A stretch of DNA of 64,000 bases from CAVZBW01 sp963773635. Its GTDB lineage: Bacteria; Actinomycetota; Acidimicrobiia; Acidimicrobiales; RAAP-2. Under the pieces are notes generated by a model, which saw only the letters and a list, made by a program, of their open reading frames with translations, searched no databases and was not told where the DNA came from. Every line of letters starts with the position of its first letter. The stretch's first letter is position 1. Made by a program: the position numbers and the translations under genes. Below are positions 23,877 to 32,355 of the stretch, one piece after another. The stretch spans positions 1,674,001-1,738,000 of the forward strand of contig CAVZBW010000005.1 in the NCBI GenBank assembly GCA_963773635.1, written 5' to 3'.

Positions 23877-25055
23877 TCAACCGGCCGCGGCGGTCGTCGC
23901 GGATGCAGCGACCGGCACGTAGGAGTCCGGGAACCGGTAGAGGTCCAGGGCGTTGTCCCAGAGGATCTTGCGCTTGCTCTCCAGGTCGATCTCGTCGGGG
24001 CGCAGCCCGAGGAACGTGTCCGTCGTGTGCGGGTACTTGGAGTCCGGGTGTGGGAAATCGCTCTCCCAGACGATGTGACCGTCACCCATCGCCCGGATCA
24101 CGTCGGCCACGAAGGGGTCCTCGCACTCGGTGGAGATCCAGCAGTTCCGCCGGAAGTAGTCGGTCGCCGACATCGTGAGCTCGGGGAATTCCCTTTCGCC
24201 GGCCAGCTCCAGCTGCTCGTCGATCCGGTGCAGCCACGAAGGGAGCCACCCGCAGCCGGCCTCCATGTAGGACACGCGCAACCCCGGGAACCGCTCAAAC
24301 ACGCCGTGGCAGATCATGGAGAGCAGCGCTCCCATGGCCTCGTACTGATGGACGGTTGCGTGCCACTCGGTGAACGTGCTGTAGCGCTCGTGGCCGAAGG
24401 AATTTCCCCGCAAGCCCATGAACTCATGGGTGGCGAACGCGCAGTCGAGATCCGAGAGCAGGTCCCAGATCGGGTCGTAGTAGCGATCACCGAGGAGGCG
24501 GTGGTTGAAGAGGTCCGGGCGACCCCAGAAGCACCGGATCCCGAGCTCGTCGTGGGCGTAGCGGATCTCCTCGATCGCCCGGCTGACGTCGTTGAGGGGC
24601 ACGGGACCCGAGGTGTGGACCCGGTTCCCCGACGCCTCGCGCATCTCGGCGCCCCAGCGGTTGTAGGCGCGGGCCATCGCCGCCTGGAGCTCGGGGTCGA
24701 TCCCGTCGAACCACATGTCGTACTCGGGACCGTAGATGACGCACATGTCGATGCCGTCGACTTCGAGGGCGTCCCGGACCCGGTCGCCGGAGAAGCCCTC
24801 GGTCATGAGCGAGCCGTACTTGGACTTCATGTCGTCGTACGTCCAGCCGATGGCCTCCATGAAGCGCCCGTAGAGGATGGTGTCGTGCTGGGTGTAGCGA
24901 CCGTCGATGGTCACCGGGTTGTAGGTGTCGAAGCCGGGAATGGGCTGGCGGCGGCCGAACCGCTCCGAGTGCTTGCGGTCCAAGAACCGCTGCCACAGGT
25001 CGGTCGGGTAGATGACGTGTGCATCGGAGTCGAACACGGGAAACCCGTTCTTCAC
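23877..25055 (-). CDS. Amidohydrolase-2 family protein, first of a tandem pair
   Basis: A 392-residue TIM barrel: FPVFDSDAHVIYPTDLW (N-terminal DxH), then EVDGIDMCVIYGPEYDMWF, the histidine in CAFATHEFMGLRG, and the C-terminal HIVWESDFPHPDSKYP with the conserved aspartate. Only distantly similar to the next gene, so they probably act on different intermediates. GTG 25055 is preferred (GGGGGA six bases upstream); GTG 25061 or the frame's earlier ATG at 25118 are alternatives. It heads the leftward cluster and diverges from the P450 gene, with an imperfect operator-like repeat between. Confidence 0.83.
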   Translation of the reverse strand: MKNGFPVFDSDAHVIYPTDLWQRFLDRKHSERFGRRQPIPGFDTYNPVTIDGRYTQHDTILYGRFMEAIGWTYDDMKSKYGSLMTEGFSGDRVRDALEVDGIDMCVIYGPEYDMWFDGIDPELQAAMARAYNRWGAEMREASGNRVHTSGPVPLNDVSRAIEEIRYAHDELGIRCFWGRPDLFNHRLLGDRYYDPIWDLLSDLDCAFATHEFMGLRGNSFGHERYSTFTEWHATVHQYEAMGALLSMICHGVFERFPGLRVSYMEAGCGWLPSWLHRIDEQLELAGEREFPELTMSATDYFRRNCWISTECEDPFVADVIRAMGDGHIVWESDFPHPDSKYPHTTDTFLGLRPDEIDLESKRKILWDNALDLYRFPDSYVPVAASATTAAAG

Positions 25056-25175
25056 GATCACTCCCCCCAGTTCCTCGGTCACCGAGCTCCATGTGGCCTG
25101 CTCGGCGGGCGGTGGCACCGGCCGGCGTCACCCGGCCCTCCCGCCAACCCACGCAGGCCGACGGTCATTGTTATC

Positions 25176-25191
25176 TCAAACGATTGTTTTA
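25176..25191. promoter_or_regulatory. Imperfect inverted repeat with the TCAAAC half-site
   Basis: TCAAAC-GATT-GTTTTA: one mismatch between arms, 4-base spacer, in an AT-rich patch of the 223-base gap between the divergent amidohydrolase and P450 genes. The left arm is identical to a half of the perfect palindrome at 12179. The rest of the gap holds nothing recognised. Confidence 0.35.
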
Positions 25192-25278
25192 GTCAACGGC
25201 TCGGGTGAGGGCGGGCGGCGCCCGACCGCATCGCGCGAGGATGGCCGGGCCTTACCCATCGCCCCGGAGGTCCAGACG

Positions 25279-26469
25279 ATGCCCACCCGGTACGACCCCT
25301 TCGACCCGGCCCAGGTAGACGACCATTTTGACGTCCTGGCGGCCATCCGGGCCGAGGATCCGGTCGCCGAGGTGATGCCCGGGGTCTTCTACGTCTCGAG
25401 GCGAGAGGACATCGTCGCCGTGTCACGGAGCCACGCCACGTTCGTCCAGGGCGGCTTCGAGCCCCTCGAGGAGGACCACCGCTCGCTCGACGAACGCGAG
25501 CTCGGGGAGACCGATCCGCCGTTCCACACGATCGTGCGCCGCAACCTGGCCCCCTTCTTCGGCCCGCGCCACACCGCGACTTTCGAGCCGCTCGTCCGGG
25601 AGGCCTGCGATCGCCTGATCGAGGGCTTCTCCGGGCGCGGGCACGCCGACCTGATCGGGGACTTCGCCGCCCCCCTGCCCGCCCAGGTGATCGGGCGTCT
25701 GTCGGGGATACCGAGCTCGGATCTCCCGAGGGTGCGGGGCTACTCGGACGACTTCATCTACGCCAAGGTGCATGCCGGCACCGAGGAGGCCGAGGCGGCG
25801 GCGGGGCGCTGCGCCGAGTTCGACGAGCATCTCCGCGACGTGATCGCCAGTCGTCGCCGGTCCGCGGAGAGGCCCGACGATCTGCTCACCGCACTCATCG
25901 AGTGCCGCGACGACGAGGGCGATCCCATCTCCGACCAGCGCATCCTCACCCACCTGTCCAAGGACGTCCTCATCGGCGGGGTCGAGACCACGACGCACTT
26001 CGTCGGGAACCTGTTTTTCCAGGTCCTCTCCGAGCCCGGCCTCTACGGCGAGCTCCGGGCGGATCGGAGCCTGGTTCCCTCCGTCGTCGAGGAGTCGCTC
26101 CGGCACCTCTCCCCCGTCCAGGTGGTGTTTCGACGGGCGCGCCAGGACGCCGAGGTGGCCGGGGTCAAGATCCCGGCGGGATCCGTCGTCGTGCTCGGGC
26201 TCGCCTCGGGGAGCCGCGACGAGTGCGTCTGGGCACGCCCCGACGCCTTCGATCCGCGGCGGGGCGAGACATCACGCCGCCATGTGGCCTTTAACAGCGG
26301 CATCCACCTCTGCGTGGGAGCCCCGCTCGCCCGCCTGGAGGGAACCGTCTCCCTCGACGCGATGCTCGACCGGGTGCCACGGCTCGAGCTGGCCCCCGAC
26401 TTCGCCTACGAGCGGGTCCGGTTCTTCATGATGCGGGGCCCGACCAGGCTGGATGTCGTCCTGTCCTGA
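25279..26469 (+). CDS. Cytochrome P450
   Basis: A 396-residue soluble bacterial P450. The oxygen-binding I-helix motif is IGGVETTTH, the K-helix ExxR is EESLR, and the haem-ligand loop is FNSGIHLCVGAPLARLE with cysteine C345. ATG 25279 follows GGAGG at 25265-25269. Class I enzymes of this type need a ferredoxin and reductase, not encoded beside it. It diverges from the amidohydrolase/acyl-CoA cluster, and hydroxylation of that cluster's substrate is a reasonable guess. It ends 15 bases from the convergent ALDH gene. Confidence 0.93.
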   Translation: MPTRYDPFDPAQVDDHFDVLAAIRAEDPVAEVMPGVFYVSRREDIVAVSRSHATFVQGGFEPLEEDHRSLDERELGETDPPFHTIVRRNLAPFFGPRHTATFEPLVREACDRLIEGFSGRGHADLIGDFAAPLPAQVIGRLSGIPSSDLPRVRGYSDDFIYAKVHAGTEEAEAAAGRCAEFDEHLRDVIASRRRSAERPDDLLTALIECRDDEGDPISDQRILTHLSKDVLIGGVETTTHFVGNLFFQVLSEPGLYGELRADRSLVPSVVEESLRHLSPVQVVFRRARQDAEVAGVKIPAGSVVVLGLASGSRDECVWARPDAFDPRRGETSRRHVAFNSGIHLCVGAPLARLEGTVSLDAMLDRVPRLELAPDFAYERVRFFMMRGPTRLDVVLS

Positions 26470-26484
26470 GCGGAAGGCCAGGCC

Positions 26485-27966
26485 TCAGGAGCTCCGGCCG
26501 AGGTCGATCCACGCGGTCTTGATCCGGGTGTTCTCGAGGATCCCCTCCAGGCCCGAGTCCTTGCCGTAGCCGCTCTCCTTGAAGCCCCCAAAGGGCAGTC
26601 CCCAATGGATCCGGCGGTAGGCGTTGACCCACACGGAGCCGGCGTCCAGGTCGCGCACCATGCGGTGTGCCCGGCCGAGATCCGACGTCCACACGCCCGC
26701 CGCCAGGCCATACGAGGAATCGTTGGCCAGCGCGACCGCCTCCTCCTCCGTCTCGAAGGGCATGGCCGCCGCGACCGGTCCAAAGATCTCCTCCCGGCAG
26801 ATCCGGTGATCGTTGCCGTCGACCACGAAGAGCGTCGGCTCGACGAACCACCCCCGCGAGTACGGGGAGTCCGCAGGGAACAGCTCGGGGGCTCCGCGCC
26901 CGCCGAACACGAGCTGGCCCTCGTGGCGCCCCTCCTCGAGGTACCCCATCACCCGCCGGTACTGGGCCTCGGAGACGAGCGGTCCCATGGTCGTGGCCTG
27001 GTCGGTCGGATCGCCGAGCACCACCGAGGCCGCTTGGGCCCGGATCCGCTCGATCATCTCGTCGAAGACCGACGCGTGCAGCAGGATCCGCGAGCCCGCG
27101 ATACAGGTCTGCCCCGCCCCACCGGTGTAGACGGCGGCGGTGCTCACTCCGACGGCGGCCGCGTCGAGATCGGCGTCGGCAAAGACGATGTTGGGCGACT
27201 TGCCGCCGAGCTCGAAGTGCAGCGGCTTGAGCGTCGGCGCGGACTGCGCGGTGATCGTGCGCGCGGTGTCCGTCGAGCCGGTGAACGTGAGGCGGCCGAC
27301 CCCGGGGTGGCGGACCAGGGCCTGCCCCGCCTCCTCGCCGATGCCGTTGACGACGTTGAGCACCCCGCCCGGGAACCCCGACTCTGCGGCCAGCTCAGCG
27401 AGATACGAGATCGAGCAGCCCGCCTCCTCGGCGGGCTTCACCACCACGGTGTTGCCGGCCGCCAATGCGGCCCCGACCTTGGCGCAAGCGATGGAGAGCG
27501 GCGCGTTCCACGGGACGATGATGCCGACCACGCCGAAAGGCTCACGGCGGGTGAAGTTGAAGCTGGCCGGCCCGACGTTCACCGTGTCCCCGTGGATCTT
27601 GTCCGCCATGCCGGCAAAGAAGTGGAGCATCTCCGTGCACGCAGGCAGGTCCCCCGCGGCCGTCTCCCGGGCCACCCGGCCGACGTCCCGGCTCTCGATC
27701 GTCGCCAGCTCCGCGGCGTGCGCCCGCACGAGCTCCGCGAGCGAGCGGAGCTGGGCGGCTCGGCCCAGCGCCGGAAGACCCCACCAACCGGCGAAGGCTT
27801 CCCGCGCCGCGGAGACCGCCTGGTCCACCTCGCCCGCCCCACTCCGCGGGATGGTTGCCCATGGCACACCCGTGGCGGGCTCGACGCTCTCGATCACCCC
27901 TCCCCCGGACGCGTCCGCCCGCTTGCCGCCGATCACGTTGCCGAAGCTACGAAGTCCCACGACCAC
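26485..27966 (-). CDS. NAD(P)-dependent aldehyde dehydrogenase
   Basis: A 493-residue ALDH. The oxyanion-hole asparagine is N154 in VPWNAP, the general base glutamate E252 is in FELGGKSPN, and the nucleophile C288 is in GGAGQTCIAGSR; FTGSTDTART is the cofactor loop. It starts at a GTG and overlaps the 3' end of the frameshifted TetR gene by 20 bases. It is the last gene of the leftward cyclase - EthD-like - TetR - ALDH set and probably oxidises an aldehyde made in that pathway. Confidence 0.92.
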   Translation of the reverse strand: MVVGLRSFGNVIGGKRADASGGGVIESVEPATGVPWATIPRSGAGEVDQAVSAAREAFAGWWGLPALGRAAQLRSLAELVRAHAAELATIESRDVGRVARETAAGDLPACTEMLHFFAGMADKIHGDTVNVGPASFNFTRREPFGVVGIIVPWNAPLSIACAKVGAALAAGNTVVVKPAEEAGCSISYLAELAAESGFPGGVLNVVNGIGEEAGQALVRHPGVGRLTFTGSTDTARTITAQSAPTLKPLHFELGGKSPNIVFADADLDAAAVGVSTAAVYTGGAGQTCIAGSRILLHASVFDEMIERIRAQAASVVLGDPTDQATTMGPLVSEAQYRRVMGYLEEGRHEGQLVFGGRGAPELFPADSPYSRGWFVEPTLFVVDGNDHRICREEIFGPVAAAMPFETEEEAVALANDSSYGLAAGVWTSDLGRAHRMVRDLDAGSVWVNAYRRIHWGLPFGGFKESGYGKDSGLEGILENTRIKTAWIDLGRSS

Positions 27967-28682
27967 CCCTCCTCGCCCCGGTGCCGGCCCGACGCGTGGG
28001 CGTCGCGGTCACCGGGGCCTCGAACATGCCCACGATGATGTCGGTCAGGGAGCCGACGAGGTCGGCGTCGGCACCCGGGGAGTGTTGCTCGAGCCACTGG
28101 TGTACCTGACCGGTCGGATAGCCGAGCAGGCGGTTGACCAGGTCCTTGGCGATGCTCCACCGCAGGTGTCGCACGTCGTCCGGCAGGTCCGGCGTGAGCC
28201 CGACCAGGAGCCGCCAGAACCGATCCGTGTACGCGTCGTAGGCGCTGGCCAGGGTCGGGATGACCTCGGGGTGGTCGCCCAGGGCCGCGAGGAAGGCGAC
28301 GTAGTAGCGGCCACCCGCCCCGTCGTCGGCCATCTCGGCGGTCGGCAAGATCATCGCGCGCACCACGGCGGGGAGCGTGACGTCTCCCTCCGTCTCGAGC
28401 TCGTCGAGCAGCTCGGTCCGCCGCGTGCCGAGCACACCGAGCGCGCCGTTGCACGATCGCTTCGACGAGATCCGGCTTGGACCCGAAGTGGTAGTGGATG
28501 GCGGCGGTATTGGCGCCCGCCTCGACCGTGATGTCGCGCACCGAGACGGCGTCGAGCCCCCGAGTGGCGAAGAGCCGCTCCGCGGCGTCGAGGAGCCGGG
28601 TGCGGGTCTCGGCACCTGCCTCGTTCCGCCGGGCGCCACCCTCCCCGACGCGCCCCTGCGCCCTCGACTGGGCCCCGACCAC
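27947..28682 (-). pseudogene. TetR-family regulator interrupted by a +1 frameshift
   Basis: The N-terminal helix-turn-helix is in one frame (TRTRLLDAAERLFATRGLD, then VEAGANTAAIHYHFGSKPDL and EAIVQRR); the ligand-binding part is in another (LGVLGTRRTELLDELETEG through MFEAPVTATPTRRAGTG). Removing one G from the GCGCGC run at about 28441-28446 joins them into a normal TetR sequence of roughly 240 residues, reading EAIVQRRLGVLGTRRTELL. It is either a recent inactivating mutation or a base-calling error. The start is probably GTG 28682. It lies inside the cyclase-ALDH operon and would be the natural binder of the palindrome at 30220. Confidence 0.82.
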
Positions 28683-28691
28683 GGAGGGACC

Positions 28692-29261
28692 CTACCGGGC
28701 CCGGTAGAGCTGGCTGGCCCAGGAAAGCCGCGCGACGACCTGCTCGGTCCTCGGGGTCATCACCGACGCACCCGCAAACTCGTCCGAGGCGACGACATCG
28801 GCGTCACGCAACTCGTAGAGGGCCAGGAAGCGGTCACGGCCCTCCCCGGGGCCCGATCCGGCGACGGCCCGGAAGCGCCGGGCGGCGTTGATGCCGGGAA
28901 CCTGCACCAACCGCGGCAGGTGCTCCTCGTCGTACCAGCCGTGAAAGAGGTCGAGCGCGTCCCGATCGACGTCCATCACCACGTTGAGCACGGCCCCACC
29001 CACCGGCGGGGAGCCCTGCTGCACGCCGGAACCGCTGAGCCAACCTCCCGGGGGCGAGATCTGCTCGTAGACGGTGCCCCCCGCCGCGACCACGGTCTCC
29101 CCGGCGCGCCAGGCGTACGGCTCGACGATCGTGAGCCAGCGGAGGCCGCCAGGAGCCGCGTACTCGTAGTCGGCGACCCTCTCGAGGGTGCGGGGTGTCG
29201 CGGTGCCCTCGGCGCCGGGGACCGGGGGGCTCTCGCCGTCGGCGGGGATCTCGAGGAGCAC
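28692..29261 (-). CDS. EthD-like dimeric alpha/beta-barrel protein
   Basis: A 189-residue protein made of two barrel-like halves. The second half has FHGWYDEEHLPRLVQVPGI followed by ARRFRAV and FLALYELRDADV, matching the EthD/DUF4286-like ferredoxin-fold group found beside degradation genes; the first half has LRWLTIVEPYAW. No catalytic residue is clear. GTG 29261 has an excellent GGAAGGAGG site six bases upstream. It is 13 bases after the cyclase gene and 9 bases before the TetR gene. Confidence 0.68.
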   Translation of the reverse strand: MLLEIPADGESPPVPGAEGTATPRTLERVADYEYAAPGGLRWLTIVEPYAWRAGETVVAAGGTVYEQISPPGGWLSGSGVQQGSPPVGGAVLNVVMDVDRDALDLFHGWYDEEHLPRLVQVPGINAARRFRAVAGSGPGEGRDRFLALYELRDADVVASDEFAGASVMTPRTEQVVARLSWASQLYRAR

Positions 29262-29274
29262 GGGGCCTCCTTCC

Positions 29275-30165
29275 CTAGAGGATCAGCAGGGGGTTGACGT
29301 TGCACCCGGTCGCCCTGCGCATCGGCAGGGGGGCGATCACGAGGGCGGCCGTCGAACGGCCGGTCATCTGCGCCCGCAGGCGCGAGAAGTCGCAGTTGTC
29401 GCAGAGCAGCAGGCCGAGGGCCCAATTGAGCATGTGCACGGGCGCCACCGGCTCGCTCGGGTGCACGGCATCGAGGAAGTCCCAGCACAGGAGCCCGACT
29501 TCGTGCTCGGCGATCCAGCGCGCCCCGTCCCCACCGATCCCCGGCAGCAGCGTGGGCGCCCCGGGGCGACCGGCCGCCTCCCAGCGATCGCGTCCCATGT
29601 CGACCAGCAGTGCGTCGCCGGGCTCGAGGTCGGCGCCCGAGGCCGACGTCGCAGCCTCGAGGTCGTCGCCGGTCACCGGTCGGTCGGGATCGACCCACGG
29701 GGTGCCGCGCAAGCCGGCGAGGTCGAGGTGGACCGCCCGGGTGAAGATCCCCTCTCCGGCCACGTCGGCGACCGACGGCGGATCTGCTTCCTCGACGGGC
29801 CACCCTCCGTACCACCGCCCGTCGAGTGCAAGGTGGTTGAGGGCGTCGAGATGGGTGTTGTCCATGCCATGGCAGTCGAGCTCGACGTGATCGGAGCCCA
29901 TGCCGATGGGGCCGTCGGTGTAGAACACCTCGAGGCCGTAGGACGGCCGGCCGTCGCCACGACGGGAGCTCCCCTCGATCAGGGGCCGGGCGATGCTGAC
30001 GGTGGTGCCGGCGCCGATCGACTTTGCGGCTCGAGCCCGGGCGGGCTCCCCGATCAGGTTGGCGCTCCCACGGCGGTCTCGCTCCCCGTGCCGCCGCTCG
30101 GCGTCCAGCCGGCGCAACCACTCCAGGTACTCGGGTCGCAGGGCGACCGCCGGATCTTGGGCCAT
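29275..30165 (-). CDS. Cyclase-family (kynurenine formamidase-like) hydrolase
   Basis: A 296-residue metal-dependent hydrolase of the cyclase/KynB-like fold. The signature appears as GMDNTHLDALNHLALDG, which is close to the family's H-x-G-T-H-x-D-x-P-x-H pattern, and is followed by REGIFTRAV-like VAGEGIFTRAVHLD and GDALLVDMGRDRW. These enzymes open cyclic amides or lactones or hydrolyse formamides. ATG 30165 follows GGGAGGG; an ATG at 30222 would place the start inside the operator region. First gene of the leftward operon. Confidence 0.82.
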   Translation of the reverse strand: MAQDPAVALRPEYLEWLRRLDAERRHGERDRRGSANLIGEPARARAAKSIGAGTTVSIARPLIEGSSRRGDGRPSYGLEVFYTDGPIGMGSDHVELDCHGMDNTHLDALNHLALDGRWYGGWPVEEADPPSVADVAGEGIFTRAVHLDLAGLRGTPWVDPDRPVTGDDLEAATSASGADLEPGDALLVDMGRDRWEAAGRPGAPTLLPGIGGDGARWIAEHEVGLLCWDFLDAVHPSEPVAPVHMLNWALGLLLCDNCDFSRLRAQMTGRSTAALVIAPLPMRRATGCNVNPLLIL

Positions 30166-30219
30166 GCCCGCCCTCCCCACCTGCCGGCCAACGGGCGGCA
30201 AGATATCATATGGTTGTTT

Positions 30220-30233
30220 CAATCACTTGATTG
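30220..30233. promoter_or_regulatory. Palindrome CAATCA-CT-TGATTG, probable TetR-type operator
   Basis: Perfect 6-bp arms around a 2-base centre, in an AT-rich patch of the 104-base gap between the divergent cyclase (start 30165) and alcohol dehydrogenase (start 30270) genes. Size and symmetry fit a TetR-family operator; the frameshifted TetR gene at 27947-28682 is the nearest candidate regulator. Confidence 0.5.
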
Positions 30234-30269
30234 GGTTCTGCCCGACAGGTGCGCAAGCCCCGGGGGGAT

Positions 30270-31385
30270 ATGCAGGCTCGAGCCGTAGTCGTCCGTGAGG
30301 CCCGACAGCGACCCCAGCTCGAGGAGATCGAGGTCGAAGAACCGCGCCGGGGTGAGGTGCTCGTGGGGCTCACCGCTTCGGGGATCTGTGGATCGGATAT
30401 CCACGTGCTCCACGGCCGGAGCAATGCCGCCACCTTCCCGCTGGTCCTCGGCCACGAGGGCGCCGGCACCGTCCGGGCGGTCGGGCCCGAGGTCGAGGGG
30501 GTCTCCGTCGGAGACCGGGTGGTGCTCGCCCTCTACGGCCCGTGTCACGCGTGTCGGCAGTGCCAACGCGGTCGGTTTCCGCTCTGCGAGGGTCGGGCGC
30601 GCCAGCAGGCCATCTTCGGTCGCATGGCGGACGGCTCTACTCGGCTGCGCACGTCGGAGGGCTCACCTCTGCATCCGATGGTCGGCACGGGCACCCTGGC
30701 CGAGCTGGCAGTCCTCAGAGCCTCGCAGGTGGTCCCGATTCCCGACGACCTCCCGCTCGACCTCTTGTGCCTCGCCGGTTGCGGGGTGACGACCGGTCTC
30801 GGGGCGGTCTTCAACACGGCGGGCGTGGGACCCGGCGACTCCGTGGCAGTCGTCGGATGTGGCGGCGTAGGGCTCAACGTCGTGCTCGGGGCGGCGATCG
30901 CCGGGGCAGCGGAGATCGTCGCCATCGACACCAATCCATCGAAGCTGGCGCTCGCCACGGAGTTCGGGGCGACGGCGACCGAAGCGTCGGACGGACGGAC
31001 GGTGGCGGAGATGGTCGATCGACACCTCGGAGGAGGGGTCGACTATGCGTTCGAGGTGGTCGGTGAGCCCGAGTTGATCGCCCAGGCGTTCGCCGCCACC
31101 CGGCCGGGGGGCACCTGCGTCATGGTGGGATCGCCGCCTCCGGGGGCCAGCATCCCGATCGACGGCCGGACCCTCTTCAACGAGCGGCGCCTTCTCGGCT
31201 GTGTCGGAGGGAGCAACGTGCCCGCGCGGGACATCAGCCGGATCGTGGACCTCCATCGATCGGGCCGGCTCAAGCTCGAGAGGCTGGTCTCGACCCGCAG
31301 ACCCCTCGAGGACTTCGCCGCCGCCCTGGAGGAGACCGAGCGTGGCGACGTCGCCCGCAGCGTGGTGCTCATGGAAGAGTGTTGA
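30270..31385 (+). CDS. Zinc-dependent medium-chain alcohol dehydrogenase
   Basis: A 371-residue MDR enzyme. Catalytic zinc ligands are C40 (ASGICGSD) and H62-E63 (LGHEGAG), the structural zinc cysteines are C92, C95, C98 and C106, and the NAD loop is VVGCGGVGLN. The class resembles the actinobacterial Zn-ADH group that includes mycothiol-dependent formaldehyde dehydrogenase relatives. ATG 30270 follows a run of G; an earlier frame start would run into the palindrome. First of four closely spaced genes, ending two bases before the dioxygenase gene. Confidence 0.9.
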   Translation: MQARAVVVREARQRPQLEEIEVEEPRRGEVLVGLTASGICGSDIHVLHGRSNAATFPLVLGHEGAGTVRAVGPEVEGVSVGDRVVLALYGPCHACRQCQRGRFPLCEGRARQQAIFGRMADGSTRLRTSEGSPLHPMVGTGTLAELAVLRASQVVPIPDDLPLDLLCLAGCGVTTGLGAVFNTAGVGPGDSVAVVGCGGVGLNVVLGAAIAGAAEIVAIDTNPSKLALATEFGATATEASDGRTVAEMVDRHLGGGVDYAFEVVGEPELIAQAFAATRPGGTCVMVGSPPPGASIPIDGRTLFNERRLLGCVGGSNVPARDISRIVDLHRSGRLKLERLVSTRRPLEDFAAALEETERGDVARSVVLMEEC

Positions 31386-31387
31386 CC

Positions 31388-32338
31388 ATGACGACCACCA
31401 CCCGTCTCGAGGTGCGACCTCTCTCCGGCCGTACCGGAGCCGAGATCGACGGGGTCGACCTGCGTGAGCCGCTGCCCGACGACACCGTCGCCGCCATCCG
31501 CTCCGCCCTGTTGGAGTGGAAGGTCGTGTTCTTCCGCGACCAGCACCTGACGCAGGCCCAGCACATCTCGTTCGGGCGGCGCTTCGGCGAGGTTACGCCG
31601 GCCCATCCGACGCTGCCCGCGATGTTCCCGGAGCACCCCGAGATCCTCCTCCTCGACAACCGGCTCATCTCGCAGGGCGAGGGCCGTGGCGACGAGTACC
31701 GAGGCCGGGGCGAGCAGGGCGCTCGAGACCCCGCGGTCAGCGTCGAGAACCCCTGGCACACCGACGTCACGTTCGTGGCCAACCCCCCCATGGGTTCCAT
31801 CCTGCGGGGTGTCGTCGTCCCCGAGTATGGGGGCGACACCCACTGGACCAACCTGGTGGCGGCCTACGAGAGTCTGTCGGCGCCCCTGCAGCGACTCTGC
31901 GACGAGCTCCACGCGGTCCACCACAACGAGATCCGCATGGCTCGGGGGGACATGCCCTCCTCGCTCAAGCAGCAGTTCCAGTCGAACGACCTGCGGGCGG
32001 TCCACCCGGTCGTCCGCGTCCATCCCGAGACCGGCGAGAAGTCACTGTTCGTCAACCCGGGCTTCACCGACTACGTCGTCGAGCTCTCGCGCTCGGAGAG
32101 CCGGCATCTGCTGGCACTCCTCTACGAGCACCTCACGACCCCCGCCTTCACCTGCCGGTTTCGTTGGCGTCCCGGCAGCATCGCGTTCTGGGACAACCGG
32201 GCAACCTGCCACCTGGTGCCGGTCGACGTCCCCCCGGGCGACCATCGCTCGATGCAGCGGATCACGATTGCCGGGGACCTTCCCGTGGGGCCGGACGGGT
32301 CGACCTCCTACGCGCTCGCCGGCGGCTCGTTCAACTGA
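31388..32338 (+). CDS. TauD/TfdA-family 2-oxoglutarate-dependent dioxygenase
   Basis: A 316-residue Fe(II)/2-oxoglutarate oxygenase. The facial triad is H124-x-D126 in NPWHTDVTFV and H275 in WDNRATCHLVP, with the 2-oxoglutarate-binding arginine at 291 (SMQRITIAGD). The N-terminal GAEIDGVDL and VVFFRDQHLT are family blocks. Likely substrates include sulfonates, aryloxyalkanoates or other small acids; the neighbours (amidase, ADH, SDR, MBL) suggest a xenobiotic-like compound. ATG 31388 is 2 bases after the ADH stop. Confidence 0.9.
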   Translation: MTTTTRLEVRPLSGRTGAEIDGVDLREPLPDDTVAAIRSALLEWKVVFFRDQHLTQAQHISFGRRFGEVTPAHPTLPAMFPEHPEILLLDNRLISQGEGRGDEYRGRGEQGARDPAVSVENPWHTDVTFVANPPMGSILRGVVVPEYGGDTHWTNLVAAYESLSAPLQRLCDELHAVHHNEIRMARGDMPSSLKQQFQSNDLRAVHPVVRVHPETGEKSLFVNPGFTDYVVELSRSESRHLLALLYEHLTTPAFTCRFRWRPGSIAFWDNRATCHLVPVDVPPGDHRSMQRITIAGDLPVGPDGSTSYALAGGSFN

Positions 32339-32355
32339 CGGCGCGCCGCGTACCC

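Noticed and set aside
28430..28450. Programmed ribosomal frameshift in the TetR gene
   Set aside because: No slippery heptamer or downstream structure seen; a simple indel or base-calling error explains it better.
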